Source of the DNA: Clostridia bacterium
GTDB lineage: Bacteria > Bacillota > Clostridia > Oscillospirales > CAG-272
Assembly: GCA_017399145.1 (NCBI GenBank)
Contig: JAFQEG010000004.1
Span: 17,855 to 81,854, forward strand
Direction: 5' to 3'
DNA length: 64,000 nucleotides
Shown: positions 7,712 through 16,113 of the stretch, piece after piece
Numbering within the stretch: the first letter of the stretch is position 1
How the letters are laid out: each line of letters opens with the position of its first letter
Made by a program: the position numbers and the translations under genes
Notes under the pieces: generated by a model
Seen by the model: only the letters and a program-made list of their open reading frames with translations
What the model was told of the DNA's origin: nothing
Databases searched by the model: none

Positions 7712-8485
7712 TTAGCCAATGGCTTTTACTATCGTTTCCGGTCCTGCTACCCTTAAAATTATATTGTACCCTGCCTGGTCTAGTGCGTTTTTTGAGGTAG
7801 TGTATGCTAAATCCGGGGTGTTGTTCTCACGGCTTAGGTGAGCAAGGGTTATTTGGTCAATGCCACACTCAGCTAAGTAAACGCAAAGCTTTGCGCAAAT
7901 TTCATTTGACAAATGTCCGTGATTTGAAAGGATTCTATCCTTTAAAAACTTAGGGTATGGTCCCTTTTTTACCATTTCAATATCGTGGTTAGACTCAATT
8001 ATAACCTTGTTGCATTTTGATAATTCCTCTGCAATTTTAGTAGTTACGTAGCCCATATCCGTTGCGATTCCAAGAGTAAACTCTCCGTTTGAGATGATAT
8101 AGCCTACGTTTTGGGCACTATCGTGAGGGATTGGAAAGGATTTTATAGTCAAATCCCCACACTCCACCTGATAAATTACGTCGTGGACCTGTGCGCACTC
8201 ACAAAGTGGTGTGTCTGCCTTTACCAAATCTGCATAAGAGGGATAAGTAATATGAACAGGGATTTTATAGGTCTTTGAAATAACGTCAAGTCCCTTTGTG
8301 TGGTCGCCGTGCTCATGAGTTAGAAATATAGCCGATACAGAATCAAGGTCTGCGCCTAAAGAAGAAAGGGCGGTTTGAATCGCCCTTTGGCTTCTGCCTG
8401 CATCAATTAAAATACAGGTGCTTCCATTTCTTACAAAAATGCAATTACCACTTGAGCCTGAATAAAGTGTGTAAGCCTCAAGCAT
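7712..8485 (-). CDS. MBL-fold metallohydrolase, YycJ/WalJ-like
   Basis: 257 residues. The metallo-beta-lactamase signature THEHGDH appears near residue 57, after LIDAGRS, followed by the later histidine motif IPHDSAQNVGY and the aspartate in ATDMGY; together these bind two metal ions. The start MLEAYTLYSGSSGNCI and the overall length match the YycJ/WalJ group, a 5'-3' DNA exonuclease-like family in Firmicutes usually encoded with the WalRK two-component system. No walRK is present here. The gene overlaps the galK stop by 1 bp (TAATG), so the two are translationally coupled. Substrate is inferred from family only. Confidence 0.82.
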   Translation of the reverse strand: MLEAYTLYSGSSGNCIFVRNGSTCILIDAGRSQRAIQTALSSLGADLDSVSAIFLTHEHGDHTKGLDVISKTYKIPVHITYPSYADLVKADTPLCECAQVHDVIYQVECGDLTIKSFPIPHDSAQNVGYIISNGEFTLGIATDMGYVTTKIAEELSKCNKVIIESNHDIEMVKKGPYPKFLKDRILSNHGHLSNEICAKLCVYLAECGIDQITLAHLSRENNTPDLAYTTSKNALDQAGYNIILRVAGPETIVKAIG

Positions 8486-9765
8486 TAGATTACCTTAATT
8501 GCACCCTGTGGACGTATTCTTAAAACGTGACAAGCGCCCTTTCCAAAGGCAGAGTCAATAATTTCTCTATACTGACTAACTAGGCTAAATGGCACAAAGG
8601 CTTGAATTGTACCTGCAAAGCCACCACCGTGTACACGGAATGCACTATCCGTGCCCTCTAGGTAGGAATCAGTTAACGCAAGGGCTAAGGAAAGGCCCTG
8701 CTCCTCGACGTTTTTAGTTGTAAATACGTTTTGTAGGTACATAAAGCTTGAACGACCTGATTTCTTAACGTAGTCAAAGAATAGGCTAATATCGTCATTT
8801 CTTAGTGCCTCTCTTTGCGCCTCAACTCTTTCGTTTTCATTAAAGAAGTGAATTGCACGAAGAATTGCACGGTCACCAACAACCTGTCTTAATTGCTCAC
8901 AGGCAGAAAGGACAGTTGACTTATCAAGCAAACGAAGATATTCCTTGCCGAAGTAGCCGGCAACAGCTTTCATTTCCTTAGGCACAGATGCGTAGTCGTC
9001 GTTTAGGTCTGCGTGGTTTCCACCTGTGTTTACGATACAAAGTGCGTAGCCCTTGGCGCTTAGGTCGAATGGAATTTTTTCAATAATTGGCTTTGAGGTA
9101 TCCTCAAAATCTATGTAAACGAAGCCACCAACGGCACAAGCCATTTGGTCCATAAGTCCACAGGGCTTGCCGAAGAATACGTTTTCTGCAAATTGAGCCA
9201 TTTTAGCAATTTCAGTATTCTCAACCTTGCCCTCGTTATAGAAGTAGTTAAGAATATTACCAACCATTACCTCAAAGGCAGCAGAGGATGAAAGTCCTGA
9301 GCCCTTAAACACGTTTGAGGTTGTGTAAGCTGTATAGCCACCTACACAAAGGTCACGGTCACAAAACGCCTTAGCCATACCTGCAATTAGAGCATTTGAC
9401 TTGAAAAAGTCCTTTTCCACGGGGGAAGTGTATGATTTTGTATCTACCACGTCCTCAGGGAAGCCCTTTGATTTAATTGTAATAACTCCATTGTCGGTCT
9501 TAGTTGCAACTGCAATTATATCAAGATTGATTGACCCTGCCATTACCTTACCGTGGTTGTGGTCGGTATGGTTACCGGACAACTCACTTCTGCCGGGCAC
9601 AGAGAAAATAGATGCTTCAACGTCGCCATAAAGAGAAATAAATTCCTCGATAGCCTCGCTATATCTTTCAATTTGCTCGGTTACGTTTTCCTCACCGTAT
9701 ATTTTTGCAAGGGTATCGTTAAGTCCACCCTCTTTTACGTAGCTTAAAAGCTTAGTTGATTTCAT
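8485..9765 (-). CDS. galK: galactokinase
   Basis: 426 residues of the GHMP kinase family. The N-terminal galactokinase signature appears as GRSELSGNHTDHN (58-70), a known variant of GRxNxIGEHTDYN with Asn in place of the usual Glu. The ATP-binding motif GSGLSSSAA lies near residue 155 and the C-terminal motif HGGGFAGT near 380. It phosphorylates galactose at C1 in the Leloir pathway. No galT or galE is adjacent; instead it sits between ymdB (2 bp gap) and an MBL hydrolase (1-bp overlap). The galactose-1-phosphate it makes could feed the UDP-galactose used by the galactofuranose genes at 19-28 kb, but that link is an inference. Confidence 0.9.
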   Translation of the reverse strand: MKSTKLLSYVKEGGLNDTLAKIYGEENVTEQIERYSEAIEEFISLYGDVEASIFSVPGRSELSGNHTDHNHGKVMAGSINLDIIAVATKTDNGVITIKSKGFPEDVVDTKSYTSPVEKDFFKSNALIAGMAKAFCDRDLCVGGYTAYTTSNVFKGSGLSSSAAFEVMVGNILNYFYNEGKVENTEIAKMAQFAENVFFGKPCGLMDQMACAVGGFVYIDFEDTSKPIIEKIPFDLSAKGYALCIVNTGGNHADLNDDYASVPKEMKAVAGYFGKEYLRLLDKSTVLSACEQLRQVVGDRAILRAIHFFNENERVEAQREALRNDDISLFFDYVKKSGRSSFMYLQNVFTTKNVEEQGLSLALALTDSYLEGTDSAFRVHGGGFAGTIQAFVPFSLVSQYREIIDSAFGKGACHVLRIRPQGAIKVI

Positions 9766-9767
9766 TT

Positions 9768-10553
9768 TTATTCTCCTATTCTAAAGTTTTTCACAGAAAC
9801 ACAAGATCCTGTGTCGGTATTTATCTCGAAAAGCACCATATCGCAAATAATCTTGCCCTGGGCAAAATCGAATTTTGAAGGTAGCTTATATCTAATCTTG
9901 GAAATAATAGCTTCCTTTTTTACACCTAGAATGCTTTCCTCTGCCCCACACATACCTAGGTCGGAAATAAAGCCACATTTTCCACCTAAAATTTGTGGAT
10001 CGTTAGTTTGCACATGAGTGTGAGTGCCAAAGCAAACAGATAACTCCTCGGCAAAGCTATAAGCAATAGTTTTCTTTTCCCCCGTTGCCTCTGCGTGCAC
10101 GTCTAAAACTGCAAAATCGTATTTGCCCTTATTCCTTTCAAGGCATTTTTCAATAGCCTCAAAGGGACAGGAAACGCAATCCATATAAACCTGACCCATA
10201 ACGTTCATAACTAAAACGTTATAGCCGTTGATTTTAATAATACAGTCCCCGTGACCTGGATTTTGGCTTGGGAAGTTTAAGGGGCGAAGCACGTAGTCCT
10301 CGTCGTCTAAAAACTTGTGGGCAGAGCTTTTTCTAAAAACGTGATTGCCCGTTGTAATAACGTCAACGCCACAGTCGAAAAGTGCCTCACCACTAATTCT
10401 GTCAATGCCGTTTGGCTCGGCACAGTTTTCACCATTTGCAATAACTAAATCAGCACCATACTTTTCCCTTGTCCTCCACAAAATCTTGGAAAGATACTCA
10501 AGGGCGCAGGGTCCTGCTATATCACCTATGGCTAAAATTTTAAATGTTTTCAA
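9768..10553 (-). CDS. ymdB: YmdB-family metallophosphoesterase
   Basis: 261 residues, the usual family length. Metal-binding motifs are GDIAGP at residues 9-14, NGENCAEPNGID, TTGNHVF, DVHAEATGEK and GTHTHVQTND. In Bacillus and Mycoplasma YmdB is a cyclic-nucleotide phosphodiesterase that affects RNA turnover and biofilm decisions; it is commonly next to rny (RNase Y), which is not seen here. It heads the leftward run with galK and the MBL hydrolase. The region just upstream (10554-10650) holds no gene. Confidence 0.88.
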   Translation of the reverse strand: MKTFKILAIGDIAGPCALEYLSKILWRTREKYGADLVIANGENCAEPNGIDRISGEALFDCGVDVITTGNHVFRKSSAHKFLDDEDYVLRPLNFPSQNPGHGDCIIKINGYNVLVMNVMGQVYMDCVSCPFEAIEKCLERNKGKYDFAVLDVHAEATGEKKTIAYSFAEELSVCFGTHTHVQTNDPQILGGKCGFISDLGMCGAEESILGVKKEAIISKIRYKLPSKFDFAQGKIICDMVLFEINTDTGSCVSVKNFRIGE

Positions 10554-10650
10554 TTTTTCTTCTCTTTTCTACGTCGATTACCGACTTATATATTCAGCCA
10601 CACCCTAACAAGGGGGGAGCCTATCATAACATTTAACGCCTCTTACAAGG

Positions 10651-10761
10651 CTACACCTCTACGACTCACTTCGTTCCCATGCATAAGTTCCACTAACGAA
10701 AACAAGTTTTCGAGTGTCACTTAATCCACCGCCCAAGCGTGCCTTGTGTAGAAGGCTTTTA
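10651..10761 (-). repeat. palindromic intergenic element with nested insert, copy P1
   Basis: Read on the minus strand: AAAAGCCTTCT, then GGTGGAT, an approximately 65-bp structured insert containing CACTCGAAAAC-tt-GTTTTCGttAGTG, then GAGGTGTAG. It starts at the stop codon of pncB. Copy P2 after nadE is almost identical over the core but inverted relative to it, so each lies 3' of its own gene. Confidence 0.85.
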
Positions 10762-12198
10762 TCTCTTCTTCAAAAGCTCCTGCTTTTCGTCCCATAGTCT
10801 TTGGGATAGGTCCACGTAGTAGTTGTGTGGATTTTCAAATCTTAGCACCTCGTCCCACATGGTTGCAAGCTCCCTTTGACAGTTATCACGAATTTCCTTA
10901 ACTGATGGGGACTTGTAAACGCACTCGCCCTTTTGGAAAATAGGCACTAGCATTTGGCGCAAGGTATAGTCAACCATAGTTTTCTTTTTCCATACGTGTT
11001 GAGGGTCGAAAAGCTCGTAGGGCTCATTTTCGTTTATAACCTCGTCATAAATTGTGATAAGGTCAGCCTCTGCCTTGCCCGTTTCCTTAGAGTAAAATCT
11101 ATAAAGCTTTTTGAAATCAGGATTTGTAATCTTTACAATATTCTCGCTAATCTTAATTCTTGGCTCAATTACGCCATTGTCCTCAACTGCACATAGCTTG
11201 TAAACACAGCCGAACACAGGCTCGGATTTTGAGGTGATCATTCTTTCGCCAACGCCGAATGCATCAACGCAAGCCCCTTGAGTAATAATATCACGAATAA
11301 TGTACTCGTCAAGTGAGTTAGAAACGGTAATTCTACAATCGGGCAAGCCTGCACTATCAAGCATTTTTCTAACCTTCTTAGTTAGGTAGGTAATATCGCC
11401 TGAGTCTAGACGAATAGCACAGTGCTTTCTTTCCTCCTCACTCAAAACCTCCTTAAACGCCTTAATTGCGTTAGGCACACCGGATTTTAAAACGTTATAG
11501 GTATCAACCAAAAGAGTTGGATTCTTTGGATAAAGCTGACAGTAGGTCTTAAAGGCCTCGTACTCGTCACCAAACATTTGTACCCAGGAGTGCGCCATAG
11601 TACCACCGGCAGGCACGCCAAACATAATGTCGGAAAGAGTGCAAGCGGTAGAATTACAGCCACCGATATAGGCAGCACGTGCGCCATAAATTGCAGCATC
11701 CGGTCCGTGAGCACGACGGGAGCCAAATTCAGAAACGGCTCTACCCTGTGAGGCACGAACAATTCTTGACGCCTTAGTTGCAACTAGGCATTGATGGTTG
11801 AATATTAGCAAAATAAAGGTTTCTATAAATTGAGCCTCCATTGCGTTTGCACGGACAGTCATAATAGGCTCACCTGGGAAGATAACCGTGCCCTCTGGCA
11901 CAGCCCAAATATCACCTGTAAATTTAAAGGTCTTAAGGTATTCCAAAAATTCCTCGTCAAAGATATTCTTTGTACGAAGATATTCAATATCCTCGTTTTT
12001 GAACTGGATTGACTTAATATATTCAATAATTTGCTCAAGTCCTGCGCAAATTGCGTAGCCACCACCGTCGGGCACCTTACGGAAGAATACGTCGAAGTAG
12101 GCAATCTTGTCCTTCATTGAGGAATTAAAGTAGCCTCTTGCCATAGTCAACTCGTAAAAATCGCATAAAAGTGTTAAATCTCTTTCATCAATATTCAT
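10759..12198 (-). CDS. pncB: nicotinate phosphoribosyltransferase
   Basis: 479 residues, the Gram-positive long form. Diagnostic stretches are DFYELTMARGYF near the N terminus, VSEFGSRRAHG, and GTMAHSWVQMF with the histidine that is phosphorylated in the ATP-coupled cycle; LDSGDI and FGVGERM form the phosphoribosyl pyrophosphate pocket. It converts nicotinate to nicotinate mononucleotide. It is divergent from nadE across 111 bp, so the first and last steps of NAD salvage are encoded back to back; nadD is not in this window. The TAA overlaps the start of a palindromic element. Confidence 0.94.
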   Translation of the reverse strand: MNIDERDLTLLCDFYELTMARGYFNSSMKDKIAYFDVFFRKVPDGGGYAICAGLEQIIEYIKSIQFKNEDIEYLRTKNIFDEEFLEYLKTFKFTGDIWAVPEGTVIFPGEPIMTVRANAMEAQFIETFILLIFNHQCLVATKASRIVRASQGRAVSEFGSRRAHGPDAAIYGARAAYIGGCNSTACTLSDIMFGVPAGGTMAHSWVQMFGDEYEAFKTYCQLYPKNPTLLVDTYNVLKSGVPNAIKAFKEVLSEEERKHCAIRLDSGDITYLTKKVRKMLDSAGLPDCRITVSNSLDEYIIRDIITQGACVDAFGVGERMITSKSEPVFGCVYKLCAVEDNGVIEPRIKISENIVKITNPDFKKLYRFYSKETGKAEADLITIYDEVINENEPYELFDPQHVWKKKTMVDYTLRQMLVPIFQKGECVYKSPSVKEIRDNCQRELATMWDEVLRFENPHNYYVDLSQRLWDEKQELLKKR

Positions 12199-12226
12199 AA
12201 TTTGTCTCCTTTTATGAAAAATAATA

Positions 12227-12279
12227 TTGAATTTTTACTTTTATGATTATATAATAAAATAAAAGGCACAAAATTTCAA
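12227..12279. promoter_or_regulatory. overlapping divergent promoters of pncB and nadE
   Basis: Plus strand: TTGAAT (12227-12232), 17 bp, TATAAT (12250-12255) toward nadE. Minus strand: TTGAAA (12279-12274), 17 bp, TATTAT (12256-12251) toward pncB. The two -10 boxes occupy the same bases, so polymerase can engage only one direction at a time. Confidence 0.7.
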
Positions 12280-12309
12280 GTGTTTTTTATAAATAAGGAG
12301 TAAATTACT

Positions 12310-14193
12310 ATGAAAGATGGATTTATTAAGGTAAAAGCAGTATCCCCCGATATAATTTTAGGTAGCCCCTTACAAAATGCAGACCTTGTAATAAAGGAAA
12401 TTATCAAGGCAGAGGACGAGGGCATATCTATCCTTGCCTTTCCAGAGTTATGCCTTTGCGGTTGTAGCTTAGGGGATTTAATTTCAAGCGAAATGATACT
12501 AAGCGCTAGCGAGAGTGGACTTGAAAAAATATTAAGGGAAACAGAAAATACAAGGGTAATTGCCTTTGTAGGCTTACCTCTTAGCTATTTAGGACAGGTA
12601 TATAGCGCAGTTGCAGTAATTCAAGGCGGTAGCCTTGTTGCGCTTGTAAGAAAGCCTACCTCACAATCAGGCTACACCCTAAAGGACGAATGCCGTATGC
12701 CTACAAAATCCTTTGCAGGTCGTGACCTAATTGTGCCAGAAGCACTTTGCTTAATCGAATGTGAAAATATTCCTAATCTTGTAATAGGCTGTGAAATCGG
12801 TATAGCTTCTACTCTTGGTTCAACCCTTGTAGGTGGTGGTGCTACAATAATTGTAAACCCTTGTGCTTGCTATGAAACAGTAACAAGCGAAAGGGACCTT
12901 TTGGAATATGCCAAGGTTAAAAGTAAGCGACTTAACTGTGGCTATGTAATTTGCAATCCATCAACTAAGGAATCCACCTCAAGATACATTTATAGCGGAC
13001 ACAATATCATTTGTGAAAATGGAAGTGTCCTTGCAGAAAAGCGACCCTTTGACAGAAAAAACCCCGACTGCGTGTCTGAAATTGACGTAAATTATCTTAC
13101 AACTAAGAGAAATAAGCAAGAGAAAAATAGCTTTACCGCCTTGCCAACCGTACACCTTTTCCTAGAGGAAATTGAAACAACACTTACAAGAAAAATAAAC
13201 CCATATCCATTTGTGGAAAGCAATTCAGTTTATCTTTTAAAGAAGTGTCTAAGAATCTTCGAAATGGAAAAAATCGCCCTTGCAAGACGACTTGAAGCCT
13301 CTTATAGTAAATCAATGGTAATTGGAATTTCAGGTGGACTTGACTCTACTCTTGCCCTTTTAACCTGCGTTGAATGTGCAGATTATTTAGGCTGGGAAAG
13401 AGAAAAAATTATTGCAGTTACAATGCCTTGCTTTGGCACTACCGAAAGGACAAAAAACAACGCAATTTCCCTTTGCACTGCCTTAGGAGTTACTCTAAAA
13501 GAGGTTAATATTTCAAAAGCTGTAACTCAACACCTTGAGGATATTGGACACTCCCTCGACCAAAGGGACGTAACCTATGAAAACGCACAGGCACGTGAAA
13601 GGACTCAGGTTTTAATGGACCTTGCCAATAAAACAAACGGTCTTGTAATCGGCACAGGCAATATGAGCGAGGGTGCTCTCGGCTGGTCAACCTACAATGG
13701 CGACCAAATGTCAATGTATAACGTAAATGCCTCAATTCCAAAAACTCTTGTTAAAAAGCTTGTTGACACATACGCAAGGACAATTGCCTATGGAAACGAC
13801 TCAATTACAAGCGTGCTAAGGGACGTTTTAGATACTCCAATTTCTCCCGAATTGCTACCTCACAATAATGGCGAAATCGCCCAAAAAACCGAGGACCTAG
13901 TTGGACCTTACGATTTGCACGATTTCTTCCTTTATAATATGATTGGCAGAGGCTTTAAGCCCTCAAAGACCTATCGCCTAGCAAAAATAGCCTTTGACGG
14001 CGAATACGACGGGGACACAATTTATAAATGGCTTGAAAAGTTTATTAAGAGATTCTTCTCACAACAATTCAAGCGCACCGCCACCCCCGACGGAATCACC
14101 CTAGGCTCCGTTTCCCTCGGCAAGTACGACTTCCAAATGCCAAGCGACGCCTGTGCCCAAGCCTACCTAGACGATTTAAAGACAGTAAAATAA
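12310..14193 (+). CDS. nadE: glutamine-dependent NAD+ synthetase
   Basis: 627 residues in two domains. Residues 1-280 are a nitrilase-type glutaminase with Glu46 (FPELCLCG), Lys115 (VRKPT) and Cys161 (VIGCEIG). Residues about 320-627 are the ATP-pyrophosphatase synthetase with SGGLDSTLALL near 340 and IGTGNMSEGALGWSTY. It amidates nicotinate adenine dinucleotide to NAD using ammonia channelled from glutamine. GGAG lies 10 nt before the ATG. Pairing with pncB indicates a niacin-salvage unit. Codon use shifts to more GC-ending codons in the last 150 bp, a trend also seen at the ends of several other genes here. Confidence 0.95.
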   Translation: MKDGFIKVKAVSPDIILGSPLQNADLVIKEIIKAEDEGISILAFPELCLCGCSLGDLISSEMILSASESGLEKILRETENTRVIAFVGLPLSYLGQVYSAVAVIQGGSLVALVRKPTSQSGYTLKDECRMPTKSFAGRDLIVPEALCLIECENIPNLVIGCEIGIASTLGSTLVGGGATIIVNPCACYETVTSERDLLEYAKVKSKRLNCGYVICNPSTKESTSRYIYSGHNIICENGSVLAEKRPFDRKNPDCVSEIDVNYLTTKRNKQEKNSFTALPTVHLFLEEIETTLTRKINPYPFVESNSVYLLKKCLRIFEMEKIALARRLEASYSKSMVIGISGGLDSTLALLTCVECADYLGWEREKIIAVTMPCFGTTERTKNNAISLCTALGVTLKEVNISKAVTQHLEDIGHSLDQRDVTYENAQARERTQVLMDLANKTNGLVIGTGNMSEGALGWSTYNGDQMSMYNVNASIPKTLVKKLVDTYARTIAYGNDSITSVLRDVLDTPISPELLPHNNGEIAQKTEDLVGPYDLHDFFLYNMIGRGFKPSKTYRLAKIAFDGEYDGDTIYKWLEKFIKRFFSQQFKRTATPDGITLGSVSLGKYDFQMPSDACAQAYLDDLKTVK

Positions 14194-14306
14194 AAAGCCT
14201 TCTTCACACAACTCGGTGGTGGATTAAGTGACACTCGAAAACTTGTTTTCGTTAGTGGAACTTATGCACGGGAACGAAGTGAGTCGCAGAGGTGTAGAAC
14301 CACCGA
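14194..14306 (+). repeat. palindromic intergenic element with nested insert, copy P2
   Basis: Begins at the nadE stop: AAAAGCCTTCTTCACA, TCGGTGGT, GGATTAAGTGACACTCG..., GAGGTGTAG, ACCACCGA. The outer arms 14213-14220 and 14299-14306 pair, enclosing the inner CGAAAAC/GTTTTCG hairpin. Core sequence matches copy P1. Confidence 0.85.
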
Positions 14307-14355
14307 TTTAGCCTTTCTCCCAAGCCTAAGACGACCATAAACCAGTTAAATAAAC

Positions 14356-14390
14356 AAAAAGGAAAATTCCAAAACGGAATTTTCCTTTTT
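14356..14390. terminator. bidirectional terminator between nadE and the LRR gene
   Basis: 15-bp stem AAAAAGGAAAATTCC / GGAATTTTCCTTTTT with a 5-nt loop and a following T tract. Confidence 0.85.
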
Positions 14391-14409
14391 TCTTTATTAA
14401 ACTTACATA

Positions 14410-14515
14410 AACATTTACAAAGTAAATTCATAACATTTGCCAAAGGCAAATTCATAACTTTTACGAAGTAAATTCATAACGTTGCAACGCAACTCATAAC
14501 TGAAAATTAGCTGTG
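14410..14515. repeat. tandem mini-hairpin array 2
   Basis: Four hairpins about 22 bp apart plus a final longer one: TTTAC-aaa-GTAAA, TTTGCC-aaa-GGCAAA, TTTAC-gaa-GTAAA, GTTGC-aac-GCAAC, each followed by TTCATAAC or TCATAAC, then AAAATTAGC-tgt-GCTAATTTT. Arms differ between units but pairing is kept. It lies at the 3' end of the minus-strand LRR gene. Confidence 0.85.
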
Positions 14516-16099
14516 CTAATTTTCCTTGTGTCCCCACACAACAGGACAATTTGACGGATTCCAATATGCGTCCCAGCCACTTGGCTTGCTTTCCGCCTCG
14601 CAATAAATGGTAAGATTTGTGCAACCCTCAAAGGCAAAGTAGCCAATTGAAGTTGCGCTATTTGGAATTACTACTCTTGTAAGACTTGTGCAACCCCAAA
14701 AGGCATACTTACCAATCGTGGTTACGCTATTTGGTATTTCAATACTTGTAAGCCCAGTACAATTAGAAAAGGCACTGTAACCAATTGAGGTTACGCTATT
14801 TGGAATTACTACACTTGTAAGCCCTGTGCAACCAGAAAAGGCATAGTCGCCAATTGTAGTTACGCTATTTGGTATTTCAACACTTGTAAGCCCTGTACAA
14901 CCAGAAAAGGCATAGTCGCCAATTGTAGTTACGCTATTTGGAATTTCAACACTTGTAAGCCCTGTGCAACCAGAAAAGGCATAGTTACCAATTGAAGTTG
15001 CATTATTTGGAATTACAAGGTCAGTTACAAGCTCGCCGTTTAAATATAGATTTTTTGCATAATATAATGGGTTTGAATTACCGTAACCAAAGGATATATT
15101 ACACCAAGCACCTATATCAGAAATATCTACTCTTGTAAGTGCCGTGCAACCAAAAAAGGCAAAGTCGCCAATTGAGGTTACGCTATTTGGAATTGTAACG
15201 CTTGCAAGCCCTGTGCAATCCCAAAAGGCACCGTTGCCAATTGTAGTTACGCTATTTGGAATTTCAACACTTGTAAGCCCTGTGCAACCAGAAAAGGCAT
15301 AGTCGCCAATTGTAGTTACGCTATTTGGAATTGTTACACTTGTAAGTCTTGTGCAACCAGAAAAGGCATCGTTACCAATTGAGGTTACAGGCTTTCCAAA
15401 TATTTTTTTGGGAATTACAGCATTTCTTATATTTTTTAATTTAGCGCCTGTTATCTCAACGCTATTTTCATTTATTTCAAAACTAAACCTTGACATAGGA
15501 GTTGCAAACCAAATGCAAACGGCTACTAAAATAACCGCTAAGGCACTTGACACAGAGATTATTACAGTCTTGCGCTTTTTCTTTTTCTTTTCCTTATTTT
15601 GGGAACGATTTTGTATTATTTCCTCAAGGATTTTTTTATTTTCCTCGGGAAGCTTTTCGGCGTAGATCTTGTAGCTATCGCTCTTTTCAAATTCAATCTC
15701 TTTTTTCAAAAGCTCCTTGGTGCTACAAACAGAATTTTCTGCAAGAATAAGCCCATTTATCGATTCCACGTTTGAAGAATCATACTCCAGTGCTTTTTTG
15801 TAAAACTCTAAAGCCTTGTCAAACTCTTTTTTTGCAAGGCTTTCCTTTGCCTTGATGATAATCAAAGACACAACCTTAGCCGTTGCATCTTCGATATCAG
15901 TAACAGGCTTTACAAAGCTACTGCATTTAGGATTACCACAGCCACCTCGCTTGTCCCAACACTCCTTGTGAAATGGGCTTACGCACTCAGGACAGAGCTC
16001 AATTTCTTCATTTCCTTTAATTGAGTTACCGCATATTTCACAAATAATGATACTGTCCTTATTTGGCATATCACCTTTTGTTGAGCGAATTTCTCCCAT
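14516..16099 (-). CDS. membrane protein with zinc finger, TPR, single TM helix and extracellular LRR_5 repeats
   Basis: 527 residues. Residues 20-59 hold a RING/zinc-ribbon-like set Cys20, Cys23, Cys36, Cys39, His44, Cys47, Cys54 and Cys59. Residues about 75-115 resemble a TPR (AKKEFDKALEFYKKALEYD). A Lys-rich stop (170-177) precedes one TM helix (about 178-199), placing the finger and TPR inside and the rest outside. Residues about 225-510 are 23-residue BspA-type LRRs of the form AFSGCTGLTSVEIPNSVTTIGDY, some nearly identical at DNA level. The ATG at 16099 has GAGGAG upstream that overlaps the stop of the preceding flavoprotein gene; a second candidate start, ATG 16069, follows AAAGGTGAT. 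The inside-finger, outside-LRR layout suggests a surface sensor or assembly factor; function is unknown. Confidence 0.8.
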   Translation of the reverse strand: MGEIRSTKGDMPNKDSIIICEICGNSIKGNEEIELCPECVSPFHKECWDKRGGCGNPKCSSFVKPVTDIEDATAKVVSLIIIKAKESLAKKEFDKALEFYKKALEYDSSNVESINGLILAENSVCSTKELLKKEIEFEKSDSYKIYAEKLPEENKKILEEIIQNRSQNKEKKKKKRKTVIISVSSALAVILVAVCIWFATPMSRFSFEINENSVEITGAKLKNIRNAVIPKKIFGKPVTSIGNDAFSGCTRLTSVTIPNSVTTIGDYAFSGCTGLTSVEIPNSVTTIGNGAFWDCTGLASVTIPNSVTSIGDFAFFGCTALTRVDISDIGAWCNISFGYGNSNPLYYAKNLYLNGELVTDLVIPNNATSIGNYAFSGCTGLTSVEIPNSVTTIGDYAFSGCTGLTSVEIPNSVTTIGDYAFSGCTGLTSVVIPNSVTSIGYSAFSNCTGLTSIEIPNSVTTIGKYAFWGCTSLTRVVIPNSATSIGYFAFEGCTNLTIYCEAESKPSGWDAYWNPSNCPVVWGHKEN

Positions 16100-16113
16100 T
16101 TTGTTTTTCTCCT

